A stretch of DNA of 64,000 nt, taken from Dendrophyllia cribrosa (lineage: Eukaryota > Cnidaria > Anthozoa > Scleractinia > Dendrophylliidae). Every line of letters starts with the position of its first letter. Within the stretch, counting starts at the first letter, position 1. Shown in pieces: positions 32,001-41,000 of the stretch. The stretch lies in the NCBI GenBank assembly GCA_024195265.1, contig JAJLRJ010000014.1:20284093-20348092 (forward strand), in the 5' to 3' direction. Below the pieces are notes generated by a model. The model ran no database searches. It was not told where the DNA came from and saw nothing but the letters and a program-made list of their open reading frames with translations. The position numbers and the translations under genes were made by a program.

Positions 32001-34402
32001 GAGCGCGGAAAGAGCATGCGACTATTCCAAGCGCGGGAAAACGTTTTGCTCATTATTGGTTCTGATGGTTTGGCTCATGTTTAACAAGTTTCATGTTTAA
32101 TAAAGCTCCGCAAACAATAACAACAACAAAAATACGTATTTAATTTTAAGACAATCCACCCCTCCACATCAATTATTTTACCTGTAAAGATTCACGTTGT
32201 TCAAGACACCATCTCTGAGCTCTTCTCAGCAGAACAGACTGGACCACAAAAGATATCTTCAACAAGACACTCACAACTGTCAGTACCAGGGACACAGCAA
32301 CAACCACTCCATTGAGTACCTCGCTCCATTGGACAGCGGTGTCCACAAAAGCCAGCTTGTCGGGGCACATGGGATTGCACAACGGTCCAAGACAACTATC
32401 AATCACTCTCACCGCTTTGTCACGTGTCTTTGCCCATTCAAGGAGGGTGGACTGTAAGCTTACGGTTTCACTTCCACGTTTTACTGCCATGGATAGCCAC
32501 ATTCCGGGTCTTTTAGAAGTTCTAGCGTAACAGTAAACCAACAAAAAGAAGCAGATTTAGTAGCTTTTTAATTAAGACTCAGAAGTCCGGTTATTTAAAC
32601 AAAGTCTAACTTAGACCGCGGTTTAAGACAATTAATGGACCTCACATCTGTTTATAAGTGGGTCATAAGGTGGCTCTACCTAAATGCCATTCATGGAAAT
32701 ATCTCGTTCACATTTCAAGCAATCCAACAACCCTTCGCTCATCTCGTGAATCTATGTTATGGGGTGTTTTGTAAATTTTTGAGTGATTTTTGGATATGTC
32801 TGGGAGAAAATAGTTTTTCTCAAAGGATTTTTTAGATTTAGAGAAATAAGAAATATTGAAGATTTAATGAAGTTTTAAATTTTTATTTTGTAGTTAATAA
32901 TTGATAGATGGACACCAAAATAGTCCACTAGCAACCTGGGGTGATCTTGCGTGGGTATCAACTGTCTGTTGATATCCCAAAAATCTTTTCTTTCTTCTGT
33001 CCCTTCTCTAAACTTCTTAAAATTTCATTCAAATTCAGGTAAAGCCCCGCCTTACACAATTGCTTTGGGTTTTCATTGCTACGCCTTGTGATTGGCTAAA
33101 AAAAATCTCGCGCCACTTTCTCGACCAATCAGAAGTAAAACCAAAACCAATCGTGACTTGCTCGCACGCGTTTTCCCGCGCTTGGCGCCGCCGACATGTA
33201 ATTGCTTTATTGATTCATTGGATTGTTTACGACTGCTGTGATTGGTCAGAGTAATTACTTTGGTTTTGGTTTTACGACACTCAATTGAAAACTGCTCTAA
33301 TTCATGATACTTACCTAAATACAGTATTCCCCTGAGTGAAGATTCTGTTGTAGTGTAATACCCCACCTTTCTCTCTCAAACTCGACATACTAAAGAACGT
33401 ATGCTGAAAACACGAGAGGACGAAAAAGCTAATGTTTGGAGAGCTCGTGACAAGCAGCGATTGGTTCATGGCTCCTCCATACATTTCAACCATAGTTAAT
33501 AAATCGGTGGCTCCATTTTCCGCCATAATAATTCTATCGGTAAAACGCTGAACAGCTTCTCCGATTATGTAAATGTCGAACATGCCATGAATAAACAGGG
33601 TTGGTACGTCTGTGGGGTAGTATCCCTGTGCGATCATACATGGCGCTGAAAAGCAGCACGGGTATCCGAAAGTGAAGTCGGCGCATGCGCGAGACAAAGG
33701 CTTTCCGACGTTGTAGAATTCATCTGAGACTCTATAAGCGATACTTTCTTGGAAATTTATGAACCAGCCACTGTCGAAGATCGCGGATAGCTTTACGTTT
33801 GTATTTCTAGACGAAAGAAGGCTTTTTAACCATTCTACATTGTTTAGCACACCAATGGCTCCAGCGCTACTTCCAACAAAGACAACTTCGCGAGCGCGAT
33901 TCAAGTCGTGGTTTAACAACTCAAGAATTACACTTTGGAAAATGATTTTTCCACTGAAAACAAACTTCTCTGTAGAGCTGCTATTTTGAGAGTTAGACAC
34001 GTTTGATTTTGTTTGTGTACCAAGCCATGAATCGCTGCTGCAGTAAGGAATCAACACACGAGAAAAGTCATAGTACAAACTGTTCGTGTTGAAATCCGTG
34101 GACAGCAGATCTCGGCCTGTGATAGCGTTTGGCATATACTTTGAAGTCATTAAAACGTTTGTCATCTTGCTCCCAAATCTTTCAATACACTGACGTTTCG
34201 TCAAACAATAAGATCCGCTTTCCAAGAAAATAATCCATTTGGAGGGATTCTGAACTCCTAAGTAATACACAGCGCTGGACCCGTCGTTGCACGAAGCTGC
34301 ATTGTTGCTAAGTTCCCTTTTGTACATAACATTTGAACGAAAATTGCCACAATGAAACAGTTGGAAAGATGTGAACAATACTGCAAGAAGCAGTCTTGAC
34401 AT
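22775..34402 (-). CDS. Notum/pectinacetylesterase-ABCG half-transporter fusion, 12 exons, 3' end not found
   Basis: Exons on the minus strand: 33315-34402, 32182-32521, 29764-30255, 28914-29111, 28341-28409, 28163-28235, 27361-27506, 27174-27261, 26636-26747, 25846-26089, 23818-24140, 22775-22958. Every junction has AG/GT signals and compatible phase, totalling 3357 nt (1119 codons). Order: signal peptide; hydrolase of the Notum/PAE family (about residues 25-416); transmembrane helix (about 433-460); ABC ATPase (Walker A GKHQAGKST at 617-625, Walker B LAIFLDEP, D-loop GLDSASS); ABCG membrane domain ending YNWLFYINPQLYGF and a Cys-containing loop. The topology fits: enzyme outside, ATPase inside. 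The last exon ends at an inferred donor ATG/GTTAGT; the final helix expected of ABCG proteins is missing from what I could read. Alternative: two genes, because exon 3 opens with ATG and exon 2 would meet a stop two codons past its donor. Substrate unknown. Confidence 0.8.
23033..23263. mobile_element. MITE family C copy, reverse orientation, with poly-C end
   Basis: Contains TACCCTATCCCAGACCGGCT, TACCCTATTATAGACCAAAA and TACCCTATCCCAGACAAAAC, then GACAGCGGCACACACCCATA and a C run at about 23247-23263. These are complements of the family words. It lies in the intron between exons 11 and 12 of the fusion gene. Confidence 0.65.
23577..23593. repeat. Poly-C tract
   Basis: About 17 uninterrupted C in an intron. 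No clear companion arm was recognised. Confidence 0.85.
24286..24708. mobile_element. Inverted-repeat element, ~420 bp
   Basis: CATACACCGAATGCAAATAT near 24309 and ATATTTGCATTCGGTGTATG (complement) near 24680 form the arms, extended by imperfect flanking match (GGCCAGATTTT / AAACTTGGCC). Intronic. Confidence 0.6.
26490..26518. repeat. Poly-C tract (about 29 nt)
   Basis: Uninterrupted C run in the intron just downstream of fusion-gene exon 9. It causes spurious Pro/Gly frames. Confidence 0.9.
26636..27261 (-). CDS. Fusion gene exons 8-9: linker between ATPase and membrane domain
   Basis: Exon 8 (27174-27261) begins VIYSGDPASLLEHH, like the V-x-Y-x-G-P strand that closes ABCG ATPase domains. 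Exon 9 (26636-26747) encodes a charged helical linker, DILQSKKMTEAIMVEKRF. Both junctions keep phase (1 then 2). The region is shorter than in typical ABCG proteins. Confidence 0.75.
27361..30255 (-). CDS. Fusion gene exons 3-7: ABC nucleotide-binding domain
   Basis: Exon 3 (29764-30255) opens after TTCTTTTTTTTAG with a ~110-residue polar linker, then ELVGIVGKHQAGKSTLLQLL (Walker A). Exon 4 (28914-29111) has the Q-loop region VHLSQFTLSHYGGFTVRE. Exons 5 and 6 (28341-28409, 28163-28235) join to NITELQARCVCLAMQL, where the ABC signature LSGGQ/VSGGE should be, then LAIFLDEPITG (Walker B). Exon 7 (27361-27506) gives LDSASSLEMLNTLRRLSDNG and VITTMKSLPP, in which the H-loop His appears replaced. 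Walker A and B look intact; signature and H-loop are degenerate. Confidence 0.85.
29509..29740. mobile_element. MITE family D copy 1 with TACGAG-rich ends, 24 bp from a splice donor
   Basis: Left arm TAGCGACCTTCAGATTGGAC with tandem TACGAGTACGAG; right arm is the complement ending CTGAAGGTCGCTA. It ends about 24 bp from the donor of exon 3 (29764). A second copy is at 30637-30870. Confidence 0.8.
30637..30870. mobile_element. MITE family D copy 2
   Basis: TAGCGAACTTTAGATCGGAC with TACGAGTACGAGATTGAG, and a complementary right arm ending AAATCTAAAGTTCACTA. It is in the intron between fusion-gene exons 2 and 3. Copies 1 and 2 flank exon 3. Confidence 0.8.
30950..31078 (-). mobile_element. tRNA-derived SINE head
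   Basis: On the minus strand GTGGTAGAGCGTTTGCAACG and GGGTTCGAATCCCCTCGAGG give A- and B-box-like sequence. It matches the SINE at 12700-12870. Confidence 0.7.
31087..31391. mobile_element. Inverted-repeat element enclosing a tRNA-like sequence
   Basis: Arms CGGACACCTTATTGAGACTT (31102 onward) and its complement AAGTCTCAATAAGGTGTCCG (ending near 31375), extended by CCAGAGGGACG versus CGTCCTCCTTCTGG. Between them, 31207-31286 reads GCTAGGTGGTACAGTGGTAT ... GGTTCAATCCTGAGTGGGG. This resembles a tRNA D arm and T arm (pol III A and B boxes). Confidence 0.65.
31510..31612. repeat. Hairpin built from the SINE tail
   Basis: ATTCATATGAACTGC and GCAGTTCATATGAATTTATT face each other. The same words form the tail of the SINE at 12700-12870, so this is a rearranged or headless SINE piece. 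Confidence 0.5.
32182..32521 (-). CDS. Fusion gene exon 2: end of hydrolase domain plus transmembrane helix
   Basis: Entered in the complementary phase from acceptor TTACGCTAG. It carries DSCLGPLCNPMCP, the counterpart of the Notum C-terminal Cys motif DSCPWPHCNPTCP, so the hydrolase domain cannot end before this exon. The helix VVVAVSLVLTVVSVLL follows, then a basic segment RRAQRW. This one exon therefore physically joins the enzyme to a membrane anchor. It ends CAG/GTAAAA in phase 0. Confidence 0.85.
32660..33050. mobile_element. Diverged copy of the 16.3-kb MITE (intron 1 of fusion gene)
   Basis: Shares ATAAGAAATATTGAAGATTT, AATGAAGTTTTAAA and TTGCGTGGGTATCAAC in the same order with 16332-16730. 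The ends are degenerate. Confidence 0.65.
33315..34402 (-). CDS. Fusion gene exon 1: signal peptide and Notum-like hydrolase domain
   Basis: MSRLLLAVLFTSFQLFHC is a secretion signal. WIIFLESGSYC, then IPYCSSDSWLGT, then VVFVGSSAGAIGVLNNVEWL, then AIFDSGWF, match the Notum/pectinacetylesterase fold in order. By alignment to Notum the catalytic residues are Ser179 (GSSAG), Asp276 (IHGMFD) and His334 (CFQH), all present. The Notum Trp that follows the LEGG turn and lines the palmitoleate pocket is Ser64 here, and one Gly of that turn is Ser62. Ends TTTAG/GTAAGT in phase 2. Confidence 0.9.
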
Positions 34403-34466
34403 TTTGGATTGAAATAAGCTGATTGATTAGTTTTAAGACGATTAGAAGTACTTTTATCCGCCTCCG

Positions 34467-35178
34467 TACGACGACATTCAAGAACGCTTTGCTGACCCAG
34501 TTTTCTTTACCAGCCCGTTGAGTTAATCCGTTAAAGCGTTAGCTTCAGTGACTTGTTCCATCTGATAAAGAAGCGACTTTGCAAACATTTTTGATTGCGT
34601 ATCTATGTTATGTGAACTTTCGTCTTTTCGCAAATGGAGTAGTAATTTAAATTTCACTAGCATGTCTTTGCGGGTACTTAAAGTATCTTCTTGCACCTAA
34701 CACACTGAAACCAACCAAGTCACCACCAAGAAAAGCTAACATATTAGGTGACGATAAATTGTTCACAGTTCCGACTTCAAAAAACATGCTAACCTTTTTA
34801 GAACTAGTTCTTACAGTGCAAAGTCGTACGACGACGTTCAAGAACGCAGTTTTCTTTTCCAGTTTTCCTTTCCAGCCCGGCCGTTGAGTTAACCCATTAA
34901 AACGTTAGCTTCAGAGACTTGTTCCATCTCATAAAGAAATGACTTTACAAACAGTAGTGATTGCATCGTCTATGTTGTGTGAACTTTTCCGTGCATCTTT
35001 TCGCAAATGGAGTAGTAATTTAAACTCACTAAGATGTCTTTGCGGGTACCTAATTAAAGTATCTGCTTGCATCAAACACATTGAAACCAACCACGTAACC
35101 AAAGCTGGCATATTTGGTGACGATAAATTGTTCACAGTTCCGATTTCAGTAAAGATGCTAAAATAGTTCTTAAAGTGC
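34467..35178. repeat. ~360-bp direct tandem duplication upstream of the fusion gene start
   Basis: CGTACGACGACATTCAAGAA (34467) recurs at about 34827, and ACTTGTTCCATCT...CGCAAATGGAGTAGTAATTT and GGTGACGATAAATTGTTCAC recur in the same order at a similar spacing. It begins about 65 bp upstream of the inferred initiator ATG (34402), so it may include the promoter or 5' UTR. Confidence 0.75.
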
Positions 35179-35270
35179 TAGAGGGGAGGAGTTAACACGT
35201 GATTTTATTGTTCAAATGAGACAGAAATAAAATAGAAATAAAATAAGAAGAAATAGTAATTTGTTATACA

Positions 35271-35466
35271 GTTAACCTTTCACTCTTTGGGTCAAGCCTT
35301 TTTGTCATGTATTAAAAATGATGTGGTCGTAACTTCAAATTATGTGGATGAAATCCTACAGTGTGATCAATAAAATCAAAGACGCCGCCTGTTTTTGTAT
35401 GTTTGAACAATTAATTTTGTTATTTTCCTTGAATTTTTTATTTGGATCGCCAATGCGAGTGACTAT
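35271..35466. mobile_element. MITE family A copy, diverged
   Basis: GTTAACCTTTCACTCTTTGG start with weakened core. This is the most degraded copy recognised. Confidence 0.45.
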
Positions 35467-36423
35467 TAAACAAAATTCAAGTTTTTATAATTCTAAAGGA
35501 AATTTAGGAATCAACTAAAGGTGTTTATATCCTAACAAAGCTTTTATTCGCTCAATTGGTTAGAGTAAATAGTTAATGAGGGTTATAAAAGGTAATTGTT
35601 GGTCATATTTTGTTGCTGTGAACTGAGTGAAAAAAATGAAATAACTGTCAGATAAAAAGTAGCGAGCCGTCGTTTTTCTAAATCGGTATCTGTGAAATAA
35701 GAATTGAGCTTTTAATCAGTGATGAACTTTAATTTTGTAGCTGCCACATAGCTGCCACACACACATGCCACACAGCGCTAGGAAAGATAAGATAAAGACG
35801 TTTGCCCTAGGGAAACTTGACTTGTTGACAGCTTTATACCTGGGGAAAATGAATATTTTAAGTGTGATCGATTTTGCCTTAGGTAGCCTGCGGGAAAACT
35901 CTTGGGATCTAGCGAGAGCTTACAACCATGTCTCAGGAATTTAAATGCCTTCCCCAATTGAATACTCCTTGTAGCTCCTTCTCTCCTTTCATTTCCCCCT
36001 GGTAATAACAGTAGTCGATTCGTTGACCACCCGTAAATTGAATCTTATGGGTTGTGAGTAGTGCGCAAACAGTTTGTCGACTGGTACCATTTTTGGATCA
36101 AATGAACGAAAGTGGTTGTCCATCCATGACCATTTGTAAACTGTATGTCAATACTTAAACGTAAACCAAGCGAGTGTTATAGGATTTCCAATCGAGGTTA
36201 TGTGATTTCCATAGCCACTTGCGAAAGACCGATAAAAGTCTTGTTTCTATATTGTTGAGGATTCTTCAAGGGACGCGAAATACCTTGATGAGAAATGTGT
36301 TTATCGGTCTTTTTTGGAACGATTCGTAGTAACTTTACTTTATTACATACCATTTGTGGGTTTTGCACTGGATTCAAAGTTGAATTTTGAATTAGTTGTT
36401 TGAAGTACATGCCAGAAACAACA

Positions 36424-36672
36424 ATGTCAAGCAACTCCGAGTCAGAAATTGCTATTACCTAAAGCAGTTTTGGCGGCGGTATTCTAATTGAGCCATCGGA
36501 AAACTATTTGAAAACGTTGTTTGCGGGTGAAGAAAACGAGCCAGCAGTTGACAATTTTTATTTCTGTGCCGCGGCAGAGGATCTTTTGGCCGACGTATTT
36601 ACAGAACAAAAATCACGTAAAATGACCGATGTTCGCGTTTGTTATTCCCGCGAAAAAGTGTTCTCAGTTTGA
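36424..36672 (+). pseudogene. Coding-like fragment with one in-frame stop
   Basis: One frame from ATG at 36424 to TGA at 36672 reads MSSNSESEIAIT, a TAA at 36460-36462, then about 69 open codons. These include SSFGGGILIEPSENYLKTLF, EENEPAVDNFYFCAAAEDLL and RKMTDVRVCYSREKVF. The composition is protein-like (acidic start, mixed hydrophobic pattern) and unlike the surrounding AT-rich DNA. It may be a decayed small gene, a transposon-borne frame or an exon missing a splice site. No family recognised. Confidence 0.4.
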
Positions 36673-37574
36673 TTTTGTTAACTTAACAAAAGAAAAGAAA
36701 AATACACTGCTCTTTGACTACAGGAAAACGGTAAGGTAACCAGTTCAAAGCATAAAACAGCAACATCCCCGTGATTGATTGTTTGTTGTAAGTACGCTTT
36801 GGTTTTCCGATTGAGCCCTGTGATGGGTTGAAAATACGCGTGCAACGAGTTTTAACCAATCAGAGTGAATAAAACCGGTAAAGCTCGTTTTCCTTGTCTT
36901 TCTGATGTTCTTCCAAATGGTTGGGGACCGTGTTTGCGCTTGATATGAACGACGTATCAGCTTAAACGCTTTGCAGTATAATACTCGACAACAGTGACAA
37001 TTGGTACATAAATTATTCGTGGCCTTTTAGTGAACAAACACACGAGAAATTTAAGAAAAAACCTACAGCACTGCATTCTACCAAAGGTGAGTGTTTCAAT
37101 AATGAAAAACACCGACGTTCAGTTCATATTTTTTCAAAGCAGGTTCATTGGACGCCTCTCTTATCACACGCGGTCACTTTCAAATCCCTTTGCTTGCTGC
37201 TTCGGTCTTTCTGTATATTTTTTATGATGGCCGATAGTGCCGGAAAAAGAAATGGTGCGTTTTGCTTCCAACCCTCTTTTTTGTTTTATCCCATATTCTG
37301 TATCACCGGGATATTAGGGTAGGATATTAGAGAGCGGGTGTTTTTTGTAAATAACGATCCGGACCATGACTCGAGTCAAGGCGATATCGGCTCCACCATA
37401 ATTTAAATCCTTTGGGCTTTTATTTTATGTGAAATCTCCAAAAAGATGCGGATTCCTCGATCTTGTGCGAAACTTTGTGACAGTAAAACCAGGAATTTTG
37501 ACCGTAGAAGCATAATATATGTTTAAACGGTACAAAACATTCAGGTAAATATTAAAAGTTAAATACCACACGAA

Positions 37575-37752
37575 TAGCCGTGTAGTCACGTACAGAGATT
37601 TCTTGTAAGCCGCGCATCGGTCGGTGTAGCTAGAACTTTGTTGGGTACCTCCCCCCCCCCCCCCCCCCCCCCCCGGGAGCCGTGTAGTCACGTACAGAGA
37701 TTTCTTGTACGCCGCGCATCGGTCGGTGTAGCTAGAATTTTGTTGGGTACCT

Positions 37753-37783
<31 letters not shown>

Positions 37784-37855
37784 GGGAGCCGTGTAGTCAC
37801 GTACAGAGATTTCTTGTAAGCCGCGCATCGGTCGGTGTAGCTAGAACTTTGTTCT
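37575..37855. repeat. Three tandem ~110-bp units each ending in a poly-C tract
   Basis: GCCGTGTAGTCACGTACAGA ... GGTCGGTGTAGCTAGAACTT ... GGTACCTC then C(n) occurs at about 37577 and 37678, with a third incomplete copy at about 37789 lacking the tract. C runs are at about 37650-37674 and 37753-37781. The last copy abuts the Penelope fragment. Confidence 0.85.
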
Positions 37856-38072
37856 GCACTCAGCGCGCGTTTTTTGGGGTCGTTTGGTTTCTCCTATGTA
37901 TTGTTTGTGACAAGACCGCATTGTACCATGTAAATGACGTTTTAAGAGTTGCAGTCGATGTAATGAAATTAATACCGAACGTCTTGTTTCACCGGTAGAA
38001 TGAAATGTAAAATGTGAAATATAAGTCCGTCCGTTATGTAGTTGCAGGTCAAACAGTTGCTGTAACAAGAAG
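37856..38072 (-). pseudogene. Penelope-like retroelement fragment (GIY-YIG endonuclease region), broken
   Basis: On the minus strand NCLTCNYITDG, then FHYIDCNS, a stop, NVIYMVQC, then after a frameshift CHKQYIGETKRPQKTRAECR. The order Cys pair, HIDCNS-NVIY-x-x-QC, CHKQYIGETKR is characteristic of the C-terminal GIY-YIG nuclease domain of Penelope-like elements. At least two stops and one frameshift make it inactive. It is directly continuous with the first unit of the 51-bp array. Confidence 0.8.
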
Positions 38073-38074
38073 GT

Positions 38075-41000
38075 TGCGCAAAAGGTGAATGAAGTACAAG
38101 TATTTTCCTCGTTCTTAAAGCGTGTTGCGCAAAAGGTAAATGGAGTACAAGTATTTTCCTCGTTCTTAAAGCGTGTTGGGCAAAGGTGAATGGAGTACAA
38201 GTATTTTCCTCGTTCTTAAAGCGTGTTACGCAAAAGGTGAATGGAGTACAAGTATTTTCCTCGTTCTTAAAGCGTGTTACGCAAAAGGTAAATGAAGTAC
38301 AAGTATTTTTCTCGTTCTTAAAGCGTGTTGGGCAAAGGTGAATGGAGTACAAGTATTTTCCTCGTTCTTAAAGCGTGTTGGGTAAAGGTGAATGGAGTAC
38401 AAGTATTTTCCTCGTTCTTAAAGCGTGTTACGCAAAAGGTGAATGGAGTACAAGTATTTTCCTCGTTCTTAAAGCGTGTTGGGCAAAGGTGAATGGAGTA
38501 CAAGTATTTTCATCGTTCTTAAAGCGTGTTACGCAAAAGGTGAATGGAGTACAAGTATTTTCCTCGTTCTTAAAGCGTGTTACGCAAAAGATAAATTGAG
38601 TACAAGTATTTTCCTCGTTCTTAAAGCGTGTTGGGCAAAGGTGAATGGAGTACAAGTATTTTCCTCGTTCTTAAAGCGTGTTGCGCAAAAGGTAAATGGA
38701 ATACAAGTATTTTCCTCGTTCTAAAAGCGTGTTGCGCAAAAGGTGAATGGAGTACAAGTATTTTCCTCGTTCTTAAAGCGTGTTGCGCAAAAGGTAAATG
38801 GAGTACAAGTATTTTCCTCGTTCTAAAAGCGTATTGCGCAAAAGGTGAATGGAGTACAAGTATTTTCCTCGTTTTTAAAGCGTGTTGCGCAAAAGGTAAA
38901 TGGAGTACAAGTATTTTCCTCGTTCTTAAAGCGTGTTGCGAAAAGGTAAATGGAGTACAAGTATTTTCCTCGTTCTTAAAGCGTGTTGGGCAAAGGTGAA
39001 TGGAGTACAAGTATTTTCCTCGTTTTTAAAGCGTATTACGCAAAAGGTGAATGGAGTACAAGTATTTTCCTCGTTCTTAAAGCGTGTTGCGCAAAAGGTG
39101 AATGGAGTACAAGTATTTTCCTCGTTCTTAAAGCGTGTTGCGCAAAAGGTAAATGGACTACAAGTATTTTCCTCGTTCTTAAAGCGTGTTGGGCAAAGGT
39201 GAATGTAGTACAAGTATTTTCCTCGTTCTTAAAGCGTGTTGGGCAAAGGTGAATGGAGTACAAGTATTTTCCTCGTTCTTAAAGCGTGTTACGCAAAAGG
39301 TGAATGGAGTACAAGTATTTTCCTCGTTCTTAAAGCGTGTTGCGCAAAAGGTAAATGGAGTACAAGTATTTCCCTCGTTCTTAAAGCGTGTTGCGCAAAA
39401 GGTAAATGGAGTACCAGTATTTTCCTCTTTCTAAAAGCGTGTTGCGCAAAAGGTGAATGGAGTACAAGTATTTTCCTCGTTCTTAAAGCGTGTTGCGCAA
39501 AAGGTAAATGGAGTACAAGTATTTTTCTCGTTCTTAAAGCGTATTGCGCAAAACGTAAATGGAGTACAAGTATTTTCCTCGTTCTAAAAGCGTGTTGCGT
39601 AAAAGGTGAATGGAGTACAAGTATTTTCCTCGTTCTTAAAGCGTGTTGCGCAAAAGGTAAATGGAGTACAAGTATTTTACTCGTTCTTAAAGCGTGTTGC
39701 GCAAAAGGTAAATGGACTACAAGTATTTTCCTCGTTCTTAAAGCGTGTTGGGCAAAGGTGAATGGAGTACAAGTATTTTCCTCGTTCTTAAAGCGTGTTG
39801 GGCAAAGGTGAATGGAGTACAAGTATTTTCCTCGTTCTTAAAGCGAGTTACGCAAAAAGTAAATGGAGTACAAGTATTTTTCTCGTTCTTAAAGCGTGTT
39901 GCGCAAAACGTAAATGGAGTACAAGTATTTTCCTCGTTCTAAAAGCGTGTTGCGTAAAAGGTGAATGGAGTACAAGTATTTTCCTCGTTCTTAAAGCGTG
40001 TTGGGCAAAGGTGAATGGAGTACAAGTATTTTCCTCGTTTTTAAAGCGAGTTACGCAAAAGGTGAATGGAGTACAAGTATTTTCCTCGTTCTTAAAGCGT
40101 GTTGCGCAAAAGGTAAATGGAGTACAAGTATTTCCCTCGTTCTTAAAGCGTGTTGCGCAAAAGGTAAATGGAGTACCAGTATTTTCCTCGTTCTAAAAGC
40201 GTGTTGCGCAAAAGGTGAATGGAGTACAAGTATTTTCCTCGTTCTTAAAGCGTGTTGCGCAAAAGGTAAATGGAGTACAAGTATTTTCCTCGTTCTTAAA
40301 GCGTGTTTCGCAAAAGGTGAATGGAGTACAAGTATTTTCCTCGTTCTTAAAGCGTGTTGGGCAAAGGTGAATGGAGTACAAGTATTTTCCTCGTTCTTAA
40401 AGCGTGTTACGCAAAAGGTGAATGGAGTACAAGTATTTTCCTCGTTCTTAAAGCGTGTTGCGCAAAAGGTAAATGGAGTACAAGTATTTTCCTCGTTCTT
40501 AAAGCGTGTTGCGCAAAAGGTAAATGGAGTACCAGTATTTATCTCGTTCTAAAAGCGTGTTGCGCAAAAGGTGAATGGAGTACAAGTATTTTCCTCGTTC
40601 TTAAAGCGTGTTGCGCAAAAGGTAAATGGAGTAGAACTATTTTCCTCGTTCTTAAAGCGTGTTGGGCAAAGGTGAATGGAGTACAAGTATTTTCCTCGTT
40701 CTTAAAGCGTGTTGGGCAAAGGTAAATGGAGTACAAGTATTTTCCTCGTTCTTAAAGCGTGTTACGCAAAAGGTGAATGGAGTGCAAGTATTTTCCTCGT
40801 TTTTAAAGCGTGTTGGGCAAAGGTGAATGGAGTACAAGTATTTTCCTCGTTCTTAAAGCGTGTTACGCAAAAGGTGAATGGAGTACAAGTATTTTCCTCG
40901 TTCTTAAAGCGTCTTACGCAAAAGGTAAATGGAGTACAAGTATTTTCCTCGTTCTTAAAGCGTGTTACGCAAAAGGTAAATGGAGTACAAGTATTTTCCT

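Noticed and set aside
33060..33300. Short frames in the TGATTGG-rich block in intron 1 of the fusion gene
   Set aside because: The block looks like a dispersed repeat with repeated GTGATTGG words; no protein similarity.
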